NCBI GenBank assembly: GCA_031213475.1
Contig: JARUPZ010000016.1
Location: 4,903,491 to 4,967,490 of the forward strand
Source: Nereocystis luetkeana
Lineage: Eukaryota > Sar > Phaeophyceae > Laminariales > Laminariaceae
Reading direction: 5' to 3'
Length of the DNA: 64,000 nt
In this document: piece by piece, positions 1-10,914 of the stretch
How the letters are laid out: each line of letters starts with the position of its first letter
Position numbering within the stretch: position 1 is the stretch's first letter
Made by a program: the position numbers and the translations under genes
Notes under the pieces: model-generated
What the model was told of the DNA's origin: nothing
The model's input: the letters and a program-made list of their open reading frames with translations, nothing else
The model's database searches: none

Positions 1-724
1 TGCTGTGCAGTACCTCACAACACTCCCAGGCGACATGCCCGAATCAGGTCCATCAAAGAGAAAGGGGCTTGCACCTCAACTCAGTATCAAACTCCATCAA
101 TGCCTTATCGCTGACAGGATATCCTCCTGTTGTTTGAGCAAATGCTGCAATCCAAAGGTAGCCTGTAACCAATCGTGACCGATGATGGGGTAGACGCGTA
201 GACCCTCATGGTTCATGCTTGAACGTAAGTGCTCCACGACGAACGGTACGCTACACCACCGCCGACGAGCTCCGCATGGATGGACGCAAAACAACATCAG
301 GCTACTGTACGTACTGCTGTAAGCCTTGTGAGGAAGTAGCATCTACCGTAGGTACAGTACACAGTCGCCGGGCAAACACTGACCCTTGCCAGGAGACTAA
401 ATAAACTAACCACGACGTGGGTGTGACTGCCTGCGTGACTGCGTCGTGAGTTTGTTGTGCTTCTGTCCGACCAAATCCCCCTCCCGACCAAATACTACAG
501 ACAGTACGTATTCGTTGTGCTCTTGTTTCTCGTGTACTCTCAGTTCGCCGTATCTTTTTCTTCGCACTTCGCATTCCGCACTCCGCAACACACTTTCGAG
601 ACCTTGTATTGATACCTGTAGCTTTGCCTAAACCCCCATAACTCCCACAAATCTTATCTTTCCACCTTGGATTCACATGCCTATCATGCATACCAGGTAC
701 ATGAGTATTATACATCAATCACAC
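1..724. other. left edge, no gene resolved
   Basis: No gene could be established here. It lies just downstream of the exon at 725-997 on the minus strand and should contain that gene's first intron and perhaps a second exon. A minus-strand open stretch at about 100-240 has fairly natural composition (a segment reading HDWLQATFGLQHLLKQQ), but it meets a stop without a convincing splice donor, so I do not call it. Confidence 0.3.
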
Positions 725-997
725 CTGCTGACCCACTGGGTGAAGAAGATACCCGAGCATCAGCCCTCCCCCGTCCGCCTCCGGATCGGGCACCGCAACG
801 AAAGTCACGTTGTCTCGGATCTGCCCCTCGACGCCGAAGGCATGTCGCAGCGTAAGATATGTCCCGTCCGACTGGATGGTCCTGTGGTACTTTGTGTTGC
901 CGCTGCCGCCGCCGCCACCGTGACGCTTGTTGCCGCCGCCAAGCCCACCGCCACCCCCCATCGATTCCAGAAGGTTTTCATCGATGGCACCAGCCAT
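725..997 (-). CDS. first coding exon of an unidentified gene
   Basis: An open stretch of 91 codons runs from an ATG at 997 to CAG followed by GTGTGA, a plausible splice donor, so it reads as a first exon ending in phase 0. The protein starts MAGAIDENLLESM, then has a Gly-rich run (about residues 14-37) and a balanced-composition segment (about residues 38-91) containing HAFGVEGQIRDNV and VAVPDPEADGGG. That second half looks like a folded domain rather than repeat DNA. The remaining exons would lie to the left and mostly outside the window. I do not recognise the family. The ATG was chosen because upstream sequence in this frame offers only a non-ATG start. It could instead be a chance ORF in GC-rich DNA. 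Confidence 0.45.
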
Positions 998-1225
998 GAT
1001 GATGGATGGCACCGCCGCCGTCTGCCGTGGCGGTGGCCTAGCTGTGGTTTGTTTGTGGTGGTGTGGTTGTGGTGGTGGTGCGCCTCTTCTGCTCCGCCGT
1101 TGCCGTTGCCGTTGCCGTTGCCGGTTGCCGGGGTGAATATCTGGTAGAAAATAGACAGGAGAAACCGTTGGATATACTCGTAACGCGGCGGGATTGGTGA
1201 CGGTCTAGGTGTTATATTCAGTTGG

Positions 1226-1272
1226 GATCTTGAATCTTGGATCTTGAGATCTTGAGATCTTGAGATCTTGAT
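1226..1272. repeat. GATCTTGA short tandem repeat
   Basis: About five copies of an 8-10 bp unit (GATCTTGA, GATCTTGG) in tandem, followed by looser derivatives such as TGATATCCTGAT. Confidence 0.7.
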
Positions 1273-1411
1273 ATCCTGATTCCTGATATAATGATGTGTT
1301 GATTATCTGATGCCTTCGACTGTTTGATGGATTTGAGCGGTTCGCATGATACGGCGGTAGGTATTATTATATGAATATGGATATCAATAATAGTAGGTCA
1401 GGTGGCGATTT

Positions 1412-1497
1412 AGCAACCTGCTGTTGTTGTTGTCTTCACATTGAATCGTCCTTTCTACCCAGCTTCATCAGTACACCCAGTGTCCGTCCTGATTCCC
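1412..1497. repeat. dispersed repeat (CTACCC-GACATCCAGCAC family), fragment
   Basis: Degenerate fragment sharing order and wording (TCTTCACATT, CTTTCTACCC, then CCAGTGTCCGT) with better copies at 30940-31085, 34145-34345, 36375-36575 (inverted) and 48700-48800. No coding capacity is seen. Confidence 0.4.
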
Positions 1498-1705
1498 TAT
1501 TATTATTATTATTTCTCTTGCCATCCGACAATGTGCAGCATGATCTTCAACATGGATCACTCATAACTTTCCCGAAAGAAGAAAACCTCGGAAACAAAAG
1601 GAAACCCATGCACCAAGTCTACCTCCCTTCCGTGCCAACTTTCGGCTTGTCTACTCTATTTGCTGTATTTGCTCCTTCCTTCTCATTACGTTCTATCCTT
1701 AAATC

Positions 1706-2100
1706 CTAAGCTGCATCCAAGCTCCATCCCCAAGCCATCGGTGTGGGTCTGTCGTCCCTCCCTCCCCTGTTCCTTCTTCCTTCTTGGTGGTCCCTAAGCT
1801 GAAGCTTGAGCCTCGACACCCTCCTCGAAATGGCGACCTGAGTGGTCACCGAGACGATTTGGAGCAGGCGTTCCTTCACTACCCCCTTCCTTGCCATCGA
1901 CCCACCATCCCTCCCCCCCACGACGCTAGCTGCCAGCTGGTCGATGAAGTTGCTGCCCTCTACCCCGAGGCGCCCAAAGCTTTCCACCGCTAAGGTGGCT
2001 GGTTTGTGGTTCCGCTCGTCGAAGGACACATGTCCCGGACGCGCGTAGTGTTGGCGCTTGCGCGCCTCGGAGGTAGAGGCAGCTGATCCATCATGATCAG
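1706..2100 (-). pseudogene. retrotransposon reverse-transcriptase C-terminal fragment
   Basis: Minus-strand open stretch with no upstream start. It reads EARKRQHYARPGHVSFDER, then an ATLAVESFGRLGVEG segment, SVVGGRDGGSM and a KERLLQIVS motif, and stops near 1706. I associate this arrangement with the C-terminal part of non-LTR reverse transcriptases common in brown algal genomes, where a conserved HYARPGHVSFDER stretch precedes a helical region rich in Val, Gly and Arg. That family assignment is from memory. The fragment lacks the polymerase palm motifs, so it is a 5'-truncated relic. It sits outside any gene model. Confidence 0.5.
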
Positions 2101-2474
2101 CGCTGCCTCCTCGCAGGTGCTATCCTAGAGAGATACCTGGTACTGATTATGTGGTCACAGACTGTGAGACAGAGGAAGACCTGGAACGCAGGAAAAAAAG
2201 GTACACACAGACATCGCGTGGTGCTGATGATCCACCTATGTACGCGCCTTTCTGCAGTAAGTAGTAGTAGTAGCAGTAGTACTGATAGTAGTGGTCGCGA
2301 CCCGGATGCGCGATTGAGATACTGAGCTATCCTATCATCACTACAATGTTGTCGTCGTTCTATTATACGTATATCTGTATCTATCTGGAATCTCACCAAC
2401 ACAACATCATGAAGTACTAACTGTAAGTTCATGATGTCGATCTTTCGTGGCAAATATATCCCCCCTGGTTTTCG

Positions 2475-2611
2475 ATCTTAACGAGGACTGTTTTTTAGGT
2501 TTATTTCAGTATTTTCACGAAATTTCGGTATTTCTCGGTTTTTTCCTATAGGAAAATACCGAATTTTCGGGAAAATACTGAAAAAAACTGAAAAACACTC
2601 CTCGTTAAGAT
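2475..2611. repeat. palindromic foldback element (MITE-like)
   Basis: A near-perfect hairpin. The left arm begins ATCTTAACGAGGA and the right arm ends TCCTCGTTAAGAT, with AT-rich arms (CAGTATTTTC, TTCGGTATTT) meeting at CCTATAGG. It has no coding capacity and looks like a small non-autonomous DNA element. Confidence 0.7.
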
Positions 2612-5090
2612 TGACAGGTCCGAGCACAAGAACATTGTTATTACAGCAGTCGGATCGGAGTTACGACACAGTCACCATAGATGTACGAGGAGGGAGAGAT
2701 AATAACTGAAAAGGGCGAAGATAATGAACGACATCGCCGTGTCGCAAATAAGAAAATATTCCGACACCGGTGTCGCCGCAAATCAGAAATAGCAGTAGTA
2801 GTACGAGTATACTGCTGCTGCTGCTGTACTCGTACCCGAAAAAAACACGCGAAGAAAAGGGAAACAAAAAAAAAGTAGTACCACAGGCTGCGAGACAGCT
2901 ATGTACGTCACAGGTACCTACTACAGTATTTTTCAAAATAGAGACCGTGCTGTGGGTTAACAAGTACTGCGTGTGATATTGATTGGATACGGTCATATGG
3001 CCCGACGAAGCAGGGGGGGGGGCTCGCGCGGGATAATAAGCCCGTGTACTGAGTGCGCGCCAAGGGCGGCGACAAAGCCTGGGAATAAAGAAGTGAACCA
3101 GCGCAGAAAACAAAATAAGTGCTATCCTCCCAGCCACCAAGTCTGTAGAGAGAAAGAGTGTACATGCCGTTTTCCTTTCTTTGCCTGTATACCCTGTTCT
3201 CGCGGGTTTTGGTACTTGCCGGTACACTTCAGGGAAGGAAGTGACCGCGCCTTCGACAAGTAAAAATATCCGTCAGAAAGCAGAACGAAACGCTGGAACC
3301 AACTTTGTAACCTGGGTGCATCTGATTGGGTTTCACACGATTGCAAAGCGTGTTACATTGTTTAGGACCTATTCGAGTCATCGTACCGCGGACACTGAAC
3401 ATGATAACTGAGGCTTTATAACTCGAAATCAGAGTACCTCGGGCCTGCTTGCCCTCCCCCCGTCACATCGCAAGCAATTTCTACCTCGGTTATTTACTAC
3501 CAGAAATATTTACCTTTCTCTCGCTATATTTTCGTGTTTCCTAAAATTAAAAAAAGTATACCAACAAATGAAATAAAAAAGCCAAACACAATGAAAAAAG
3601 ACAGAGCGTCTCAACAACGCTAGCTAGCCATTCAATTAAATTCAGTGTTCAGCAGGTGAAACGCGAAAGAGCCGTCACACCATCGCCCTCTCCTTTCTTT
3701 AATACGTATACTACAAATAACGCCTTCGAAGCCACCGGGGCCACGAGTCTAGCCAAACCACCGCTCTTTGCTTGCTGCAGCTACATACGAAGCCTACGCT
3801 CTTCCTTTATCTACCTCGCAAGCCAGGTTGGTTGGCAAATATGCCAGAAGGCCGCAGTTCGAACCCTTGACTGCCCGCTCTCCTACATAAAAACACATAA
3901 TATGTTAAGGCCGGACGACGCTTCGACATCGCCGCGCACACTAAACACCGGTCTCTCCTAGCACTATTGTTGTGGCGGTGGCGATCAAAGAGGGTCACAC
4001 GTGGCGGCTGAGAAGTAACAAAATAACGAAAAATATAACACAAAAACGTCACCAAACAAACGCAAGGCGCCCTACGGTCATGGGCGGAACAGAAAATAAA
4101 TGCCCCTCGCGCTCCATTATCACCCTCACCACCACCATCACTACCGCCGCCCCTTGCGGGCCACTACGTACTTACTCTACTGTGCTACTAGCGCGAATCG
4201 CAACGATCGCGGAAAAAAATATGTTTGTTTTTTTCACACCAATCAGTACCACACATGATTATTGCCGACCCCGAGAGGTATCTATGTATATCTACTGTAT
4301 ATCTATATGTTTAGATATTATTGCGTATTCGTAGACTAGCTAGCACGGCAAAATACCCTAACGCACTACGACTTAATACGCTCCATAAAAAAGGGAAGCA
4401 GGAAAAAATAAAGATGAAACAAAAAAATGTGTGTAGAACAAGGAAATACGCACCCACCGCCAAACCTACCCCAGCCCCACGACTTGCAATTCTTCTGCAA
4501 AAGTTCGTTAGACTTGAAAAATCAGCAAAAAACTACTGCGGTCGGCGCCCACCCCCCACCCTCCCCCCCTCCCCCCCCCCTCCCTCGCTCAGGCAACTAA
4601 CGATGTCTCTTTCGATGAAAGGTATTTTGAAATACACACACGCCTCCTCCTCGCCCCCTCTCTTGCTATGTGTCCTCTTTGGCGGGTTGATTTACATGGT
4701 TTGCTTGGTCCAACAAACATGTAAGACCGTGCAGGAAGAAAAAAAACCAGAAAACTATCAAAGGAGGGGCGGTGTGGTGCGGCGCGGGCGTTCACCGCGG
4801 CACAAGAAAACCAAAAAGACGACACACACAAACCGACCCTCACTTTTATAGTTTCATGCTGTGTCACTTAACATCCTTCCTCCCGCCCCCCCCGCCCCCC
4901 TGGCCCTCCCCCAGCCGGCCCTCCAGGTCCGACTGCTCGACACTTTCGTTTCACGAAACGGCACGAGAAAATCCGATCACGTTCGTACAACCAGACAACC
5001 AGCAGCCGTACACACAACTACACAAGCGAGCAAAAATCACACAAGAACCCGTGCAGGTGACTAGGAGGCTATTCTCGAGCAACACCGCCC
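2612..5090. other. intergenic, nothing identified
   Basis: No exon-like open frame with splice sites, RNA gene or repeat family was recognised. Contents are a TGC/TAG-rich patch near 2800-2830, several C-tracts near 4550-4590 and 4885-4905, and otherwise unremarkable sequence. Confidence 0.4.
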
Positions 5091-5187
5091 ACAGCAACAT
5101 AAAAAAGGTATGTAGCACAGAGCAACATGAAAAAGGTAGCACAGAGCAACATGAAAAAAGGTAGCACAGAGCAACACAAAAAAAGTT
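5091..5187. repeat. 25-bp tandem repeat
   Basis: Four adjacent copies of a unit built on GCAACATGAAAAAGGTAGCA with small indels. Confidence 0.75.
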
Positions 5188-5240
5188 CCATAGAAACGGC
5201 CACATGGAGGCAAAAACCCTCAATATTGGGTACCTTCTAA

Positions 5241-5350
5241 TCCTAGCCCCCCCCCCATCCCACCTTGTCGGCATCGTAGAGATGCGAAGGTCTATGGCCA
5301 TACGACTAAGGCCATGCATGAAAATGAGCACACAAATCCCCACCCACCCC
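5241..5350 (+). mobile_element. 3' end of poly(C)-tailed SINE-like element, degraded
   Basis: Matches the 3' section of the family best seen at 43405-43948: a GATGCGAAGGTCTATGG-like stretch, a CATACGACTA-like stretch and GGCCATGCATGAAAATGAG. It is flanked on both sides by C-rich tracts. The GAGTAC end is degraded here. Confidence 0.5.
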
Positions 5351-5679
5351 ACCCATAAAAAAGGTACTACATAAACGATGCCCTGGAAGCAGAAACCCTC
5401 AAAACCCGGTACCTCCTATCCTACCCCCCCCCCCCCCCCCCCCATCACGCTGCTACACACCGACATACAGTGGGCAGGCCATCGCCCACCGTAGCCTGAA
5501 ACGCTTCCAAAGCTTTTGAAAATAACCGCGCGTCTCCGAAAAAACACGGGCCTTCGACACGAGAGACGACAGCGAGCAGATACAAACCAAGCCCCCCGTG
5601 AAAACACGAAGCCGCGCGTCTACAGTACTATAGGTAGTATCATCCTGCTGTCTCCGTTCCGTCTTCTATATAACAACAC

Positions 5680-5906
5680 CTGCGTTAACTCTGCCGCTGC
5701 CTTGGCGTTTCCGCCCCCAAGAGACGGGCCGGCGTCGGCACCGGTACTGCTGCTACCGCTGCTGCCACCACTGTCGCTGCCAACACCGCCGCTACCACCC
5801 CTGCTCCCACCACCACGTCTACTGCTACCACCGCTGGTGCTTCCGCCGCCGCTACCACTCCAGCTATATACCGCCGCTGCCGCTGCTACCTCTGCCACCA
5901 CCGCTA
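5680..5906 (-). CDS. possible Gly/Ser-rich internal exon
   Basis: A strong acceptor (pyrimidine-rich TTGTTTACAG) at 5907 and a donor (CAG then GTGTTG) after 5680 bound 227 bases. They stay open in one frame with a split first codon. The product is an Ala/Val-rich start, a long Gly/Ser/Thr-rich disordered region, then GPSLGGGNAKAAAELTQ. Clear third-base periodicity supports coding, but Gly/Ser codon repeats can also give this by chance. It could be a late exon of the ankyrin gene upstream on the same strand or of an unrelated gene. No family is recognised. Confidence 0.3.
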
Positions 5907-7448
5907 CTGTAAACAACCGCTGCCACCGCCGCCGCCGCCGTCGCAACACCTGCCGACCCCCCCCCGCTTCTGCGCGCGCCCCTCGCCCCACCTATCCCGC
6001 GCGGCAAGCCTATCGGACGCAGCGCCGCGCGCAAAATTTCGCTACCTGTACTCTCTCTCTCTCCAGTTCCAACACGAAAAAAGCGCCCTAAAGGCCTATC
6101 TGCACACTCCGGTCAAACATTACCGCCCACCGTACCTACTATATACTACCAACCAACGTCGCGCGCGGCCGTGCACGGGCAAAAAAAAAAAGAGGGGAGC
6201 GGGAGTGGTGGGTAGGTAGCGGGTCATGACACGGACTTCACCAACGCACCAGGTTCGCTCGACTCCACACCTACTACTTGCCCTGCCTGTGCTTTTGCCG
6301 CAATCAACCGCAAAACTCCTCGAGACTCGCCCTTCCCCCCATCGCGACCGCGTCTTGAGCTCGGAGCGTCGGACTGGACCCTGACGAGGGAGCCCTAGGC
6401 GCAGTCCGTCCCAGGGTCAGCCCTCTGACGAGGGAGGGGAAGGGGGGGGGCGTACTCATTATCTGCAGAGCTGCTCACAACTCGCTGGTCGGTTAGAATA
6501 GGGTCTCACCTATAACCCGAACCGACCCGACTCGACACGACCCGACACGCGAGTTGTTGAAGACCTCTCGACATGACCCGTGAACACCTCTCTGCTCTTT
6601 TCGTTGCCTGCCTTAGTCCTTTGACCATTGAGGCCATGCATCCCTCTTGAGACGGAGTATTCGGGGGCGGTTCTTGCGATTTGGTGGAGACGTGACGCTC
6701 GAAGCGGGCCCGATCGCAAAAAAAAAACGAAAACAGGACACGGTAGCGGCGCCCGATAGAAAAAAATAGAGCCGACGCGATAGACAGAGCGCGGCGCGCC
6801 AGTGAATGAGCGTTGGCTAGTTTTGGTGTCACATCGCCCGCTCCCGTGGAGACTTTTTCCAAAATAGGGCTATACTACTGGTACTACTACAGTGTATAGT
6901 ATGCGCCAAAGGGCAAATAAAAGTCGGGGAGGGACAAAAGACCGCACGATATTGTCGCGGGTAAAAAAACTAACACAACCAAAAGACCCAAAACACAACA
7001 GGTGTGTGAGTGCGTGCGCCCTCACATCACACCAGTCATCGTAAAAAAAAAAATGCAACAACAGCAGCACTATCACAACAACAGCAGCAGCAGCTCTCAG
7101 CAAAACAAGCAGCAGCAACACTTAACAGTGGCATCAGCCATGGCAGCAGCAGAAAAAAAAATCGTAACACGACAACCACCGCGGCAACTTTACGCAATTG
7201 CATCTGTGCCGGGCTGAAAAAAACGCCTCTGGAATGGGGGGGGGGGCGGCGGGGGGTAGGGTCCAAGCATGTACCAGGAAAAAACTTTTTTATACGTTAA
7301 CATCAAGAATAACACACCTACAAACGCACACAAGAAAAAACGAAAACAGGTTACATACACACGTGAGGACAAACATCATCCGTCTATCCCATCATCCGAA
7401 CGGACTTTCAACAGCTATACTTTGACATGAAAATTGACATGAACGAAC

Positions 7449-7569
7449 GGGGGGGGGGGGGGGGCACTTATTTGGTTGCTTGCCTTCGTCATTTGACCAC
7501 GCATCCCTTTCGAGAGGGAGCACCGTTCCTACTCCTAACCGGAGAAGGGGAGGTCTTCAGGCATTATCG
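7449..7569 (-). mobile_element. 5'-truncated LINE 3' end with poly(C) tail (antisense)
   Basis: Reading the minus strand, the LINE C-terminal codons are followed by a C-tract, seen here as a G-run at 7449-7464. It carries the CTTGCCT...CATTTGACCA...GCATCCCTTTCGAGA signature of the family. The copy at 8181-8300 is the same locus repeated across the gap. Confidence 0.6.
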
Positions 7570-7684
7570 GGGGGGGGGGTGGGGGGGGGGGGGTGGGGGG
7601 GGGGGGGGGGGCGTATTCATTTTCTCTGCTTGCCTTAGTAATTTAACCAGTGACTACGCATCTCTTTCGGGGGGGGGGGGGGGG
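7569..7684 (-). mobile_element. second LINE 3' end joined through poly(C)
   Basis: A 57-bp LINE tail fragment (7612-7668) lies between two long G-runs, at 7569-7611 and 7669-7684. With the neighbouring copy at 7449 it forms a head-to-tail pair joined by C-tracts on the minus strand. Homopolymer length here is probably unreliable. Confidence 0.55.
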
Positions 7685-7881
7685 TGTAAAATCCAGGGAA
7701 GAAAACGTCCGTCAAAAACATCGCCGGCGTGGGGTGCCGACAACAGCAAATTATTCAGAACCCCATAAAAACCAGAAAAAAAACAAATAAAAAACTGTTA
7801 CGAGAAGGAAACTTCCCCCCGGATTCAAAGTATCGAGGCGCATGTGCAGTCTGCGGAACATTCGTTCTAGCCGGCCCGCCA

Positions 7882-7981
7882 NNNNNNNNNNNNNNNNNNN
7901 NNNNNNNNNNNNNNNNNNNNNNNNNNNNNNNNNNNNNNNNNNNNNNNNNNNNNNNNNNNNNNNNNNNNNNNNNNNNNNNNN
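7882..7981. other. assembly gap of exactly 100 N
   Basis: A run of exactly 100 N, a conventional unknown-size placeholder. The sequence after it restarts at the equivalent of position 7253. Confidence 0.99.
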
Positions 7982-8303
7982 GGGGGTAGGGTCCAAGCAT
8001 GTACCAGGAAAAAACTTTTTTATACGTTAACATCAAGAATAACACACCTACAAACGCACACGAAGAAAAAACGAAAACAGGTTACATACACACGTGAGGA
8101 CAAACATCATCCGTCTATCCCATCATCCGAACGGGACTTTCAACAGCTATACTTTGACATGAAAATTGACATGAACGAACGGGGGGGGGGGGGGGGGGCA
8201 CTTATTTGGTTGCTTGCCTTCGTCATTTGACCACGCATCCCTTTCGAGAGGGAGGCACCGTTCCTACTCCTAACCGGAGAAGGGGAGGTCTTCAGGGCAT
8301 TAT

Positions 8304-8336
<33 letters not shown>

Positions 8337-8620
8337 CGTATTCATTTTCTCTGCTTGCCTTAGTAATTTAACCAGTGACTACGCATCCTCTTTCGGGGGG
8401 GGGGGCGGGTGGGGGGGGGGTGTAAAATCCAGGGAAAGAAAACGTCCGTCAAAAACATCGCCGGCGTGGGGTGCCGACAACAGCAAATTATTCAGAACCC
8501 CATAAAAACCAGAAAAAAAAACAAATAAAAAACTGTTACGAGAAGGAAACTTCCCCCGGATTCAAAGTATCGAGGGCGCATGTGCAGTCTGCGGAACATT
8601 CGTTCTAGCCGGCCCGCCAT
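7982..8620. repeat. second copy of the 630-bp block, right of assembly gap
   Basis: Near-identical to 7253-7881, then continues into unique sequence (CATGCTTTCCAAG...). It contains the same two antisense LINE tails with long G-runs. A minus-strand stretch in both copies (QDLESMAGRLERMFRRLH) looks mildly coiled-coil-like, but has no good donor and differs in frame between copies, so it is not called. Confidence 0.85.
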
Positions 8621-8964
8621 GCTTTCCAAGTCTTGCAACGGCGCGCCTGGGCGTGTGTGTGGTGGTTCGGCGTAAGGCATGACACATGAGCAGAAGCGAA
8701 ACGTCGACAGGGGAGGGCGGACGGCAGCGTTGCGATCGATGCGGCGCGGCGAGGAGCAGAGCAGAGCGGGCAAACAAGCAGGCAGGATTTTCGGTTCAGG
8801 TTATGAATGCTATACCGTCAACACAGTCGGGATCAAATCAAGGCACGGTGTGCATTCAAATTCGCTCGTCGTAACCTCTGGATGTGCAGCAGAAGAGGCG
8901 GCTAAAAACAATACTTACCAACGTTCCAACGTACGAAAAAATCTTCGGAAATATATACAACGCA

Positions 8965-9224
8965 AAACAGCCCCCCCCCCCCCCCCCCCACCCCCCCTGC
9001 CCCCGCTCCTACCCCCCCCCCCCATCCTCTCTCTCCCCCCCCCCCCCTCCTAACCCACCCCCCCCTCCCCCTCCTCTCCGCCCCCCCTTCTTCACCCTCT
9101 TCTCCCCAACCAACCGCTTCTCTTCCCCCACCTTCTTTCCCCCCCCCCACCCCCAAGTTCCCTTCGCACCTCCTCTGCTTCCTCCCTCTTCTTTACCTCT
9201 GGCCCTCAAGTCCCCCCCCCCCCC
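8965..9224. repeat. C-rich low-complexity tract
   Basis: About 260 bases made almost only of C and T on the plus strand, with C-runs of up to about 20. The Pro-rich and Gly-rich reading frames across it are products of composition. Confidence 0.9.
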
Positions 9225-9424
9225 TCACCCTTCATGCGACTCGCCAGATACCTCACGTTTCGCTTCGCGCTTGGTGACAGCAAGCAATGTCTGCCTGGTC
9301 GGTGAAAACCCGACATGCTCCGTCCCGGCATTTGTAGGGATGCGAGGGTCTATGGTCATACGACTACGGCCATGCATGAGATCGAGTACATCTCTCCTAT
9401 CGAGTACACCCCCCCCCCCCCCCC
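9225..9424 (+). mobile_element. poly(C)-tailed SINE-like element, 5'-truncated
   Basis: Starts directly after a C-run with TCACCCTTCATGCGACTCGC and ends ATCGAGTACA followed by a C-run. It matches 43750-43948 closely, with a few indels. No coding capacity. Confidence 0.8.
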
Positions 9425-9481
9425 GCAACTTCCCTTCCCTCTCTCTGCCCCCCCCCCCCCAAACGCCTCATTCCTCCTCAC

Positions 9482-9651
9482 CCTCTGCCCCTCAACGACC
9501 CGCACGTTGGCCTCCACCAGCGTGAGCAAAGCGTTTTCCGTCTGCGCCCTCCGCCGCCCTCCGAAGGTGTTACTTCCGTACGAGCCGCCGCGGTCGCCGC
9601 CAGCCTGGACCGGAGCATCGCCAGCTGGTGGTAGACCGCTTCGATGCTCAT
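9482..9651 (-). CDS. possible coiled-coil exon(s)
   Basis: The minus strand reads MSIEAVYHQLAMLRSRL...AARTE from 9651, then a 32-base segment beginning GT and ending AG, then TENALLTLVEANVRVVEGQR ending at 9482 before a GTGAGG donor. Both peptide pieces have heptad-like hydrophobic spacing typical of coiled coils, but they are in different frames. The 32-base segment is therefore either a tiny intron, a frameshift, or a sign that only one frame is real. The strand and order fit a tail of the ankyrin gene. No family is recognised. Confidence 0.3.
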
Positions 9652-10149
9652 CTCCGATCGATAGGAGGCAGTGACGGGCGCCCGGGGGGGAGGGAGGGAG
9701 GGGGGGGGAGGGGGGGGGGGGAGTTAGGTTTTGCACTACGCAATTTTTTCTCTTAAAACACGCAAAAACGGTCCGTACATTCCCGACGGAGTGCAACCTA
9801 ACGAGAAATAAATGAGAAGCAGGAGCGCGTCGCGGGACCGCTCGAACTCACGCCCAAAATTCCCAAAGTGGTACCTCACGCTACACGACAAACTTATCCT
9901 CAGGCGATTGCCTTTGCACCCGGACTCTGGACTGGTATACGAGCACATATTTTAAAAAAACTTTTATTGCTGCGAAAAACATATTTTCCGACTCCAATTA
10001 CAATGTAGTTTGTCAAAACGTGGGTTCATGTTTCCACGAGTCTAAATTCGAGGCAGGAGGCAGGTTCATTCCACCGCACGGAAAGCGTCGTGCGGTCACC
10101 GCCGGCCACCCCTCCCCCCTCCCCCCCCCCCCCCACCCCGCTCCCGACC

Positions 10150-10250
10150 CCCCCCCCCAACTACCCACCATTCGGGTATTGTAGGGATGCGTGGGTCTAA
10201 GTCCATTCGACTACAGCACGGCCGTGCACGCCAAGAGCACACTCCCTCGT
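10150..10250 (+). mobile_element. SINE-like 3' end, degraded
   Basis: Contains GTAGGGATGCGTGGGTCTA, then CATTCGACTACAGCACGGCC, matching the 3' third of the poly(C)-tailed family. C-tracts lie just upstream (10110-10160). Confidence 0.45.
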
Positions 10251-10332
10251 TTCCCCTGCCTACCCACCCCCGCTCTTCCCCCCTCCCCCTCCCGCCCCCC
10301 CTCCCCAACCTCAAGGTCCCCTGGGTTCACAC

Positions 10333-10374
10333 CTGCTCCTCGGCGAGCTGCTCACTCCGGACCTCGGCCTTCGC
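10333..10374 (-). CDS. possible short coiled-coil exon
   Basis: Fourteen codons (AKAEVRSEQLAEEQ) between an acceptor (CGCCCAG) and a donor (CAG then GTGTGA), phase 0 at both ends like the ankyrin exons upstream. The peptide is a charged amphipathic helix. It would follow the ankyrin exon ending at 11489. It is too short to be certain. Confidence 0.3.
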
Positions 10375-10504
10375 CTGGGCGACGGTAGCGTCTTAAGGAG
10401 CTGCAGCATGCGTTCCTTTAACCGCGGTGGGCAATATAGCTCGCACAGCCTCTGAAATAACATTTGAAAAAATGAGCCGAGGGAGGGAGCAAGAGTAAGG
10501 GAGT

Positions 10505-10655
10505 AAGGAAGGAAGGAAGGAAGAAGGAAGGAAAGGAAGGAAGGAAGGAAGGAAGGAAGGAAGGAAGGAAGGAAGGAAGGAAGGGAAGGAAGGAAGGAAG
10601 GAAGGAAGGAAGGAAGGAAGGAGAGAAGGAAGGAAGGAGGGAAGGAAGGAAGGAA
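10505..10655. repeat. (GGAA)n microsatellite
   Basis: About 150 bases of GGAA repeats with a few GAGA and GGGA interruptions. Confidence 0.97.
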
Positions 10656-10914
10656 AACGAACGGCTGAATCCCTGCTATATCCCACAGCTCGTTAGTTCA
10701 GTTCTCGTGCGTACCGGCACTGCGGTGCACGTGCTTGCACTGGCATTTAGTAGTTGCCCCAGTAGTTGGTATAATGGTACGTATTTTGTTTTCTTTTCTC
10801 CATCGCGACGGGGGGTGTTTAGACTGTTTTGTGGCCGCGGGCTAGACTTCAGGGAAATGGGTTATTGATAGTGTGAGACCGTCGTCATCATCCTTTAAAA
10901 CCGTACCTGTGAGT

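Larger units (their letters stand above)
7253..7881. repeat. first copy of a 630-bp duplicated block, left of assembly gap
   Basis: This block is repeated almost base for base at 7982-8620. Differences are homopolymer lengths and single-base indels, as in AAGAAAAAAC versus GAAGAAAAAAC. The block stops exactly at the N run. It is best read as two unmerged contig ends rather than a biological duplication. Confidence 0.85.

Noticed and set aside
5516-6091. 191-codon plus-strand Pro/Thr/Arg-rich frame
   Set aside because: The opposite strand gives a better exon with acceptor and donor; this one is its shadow through GC-rich codon repeats.
6590-6660. LINE tail on the minus strand
   Set aside because: Some CTTAGTC...TTTGACCATTGA similarity, but no C-tract or GAGTAC border remains, so too degraded to list as an element.
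7729-8045. Open frames running through the N gap
   Set aside because: The middle is unknown sequence, so they have no support.
8560-8640. Coiled-coil-like exon QDLESMAGRLERMFRRLH on the minus strand
   Set aside because: No acceptable donor, and the two copies around the gap differ in frame just after it.
8679-9525. Proline-rich and glycine-rich long frames
   Set aside because: They arise from C-rich tracts and retroposon tails.
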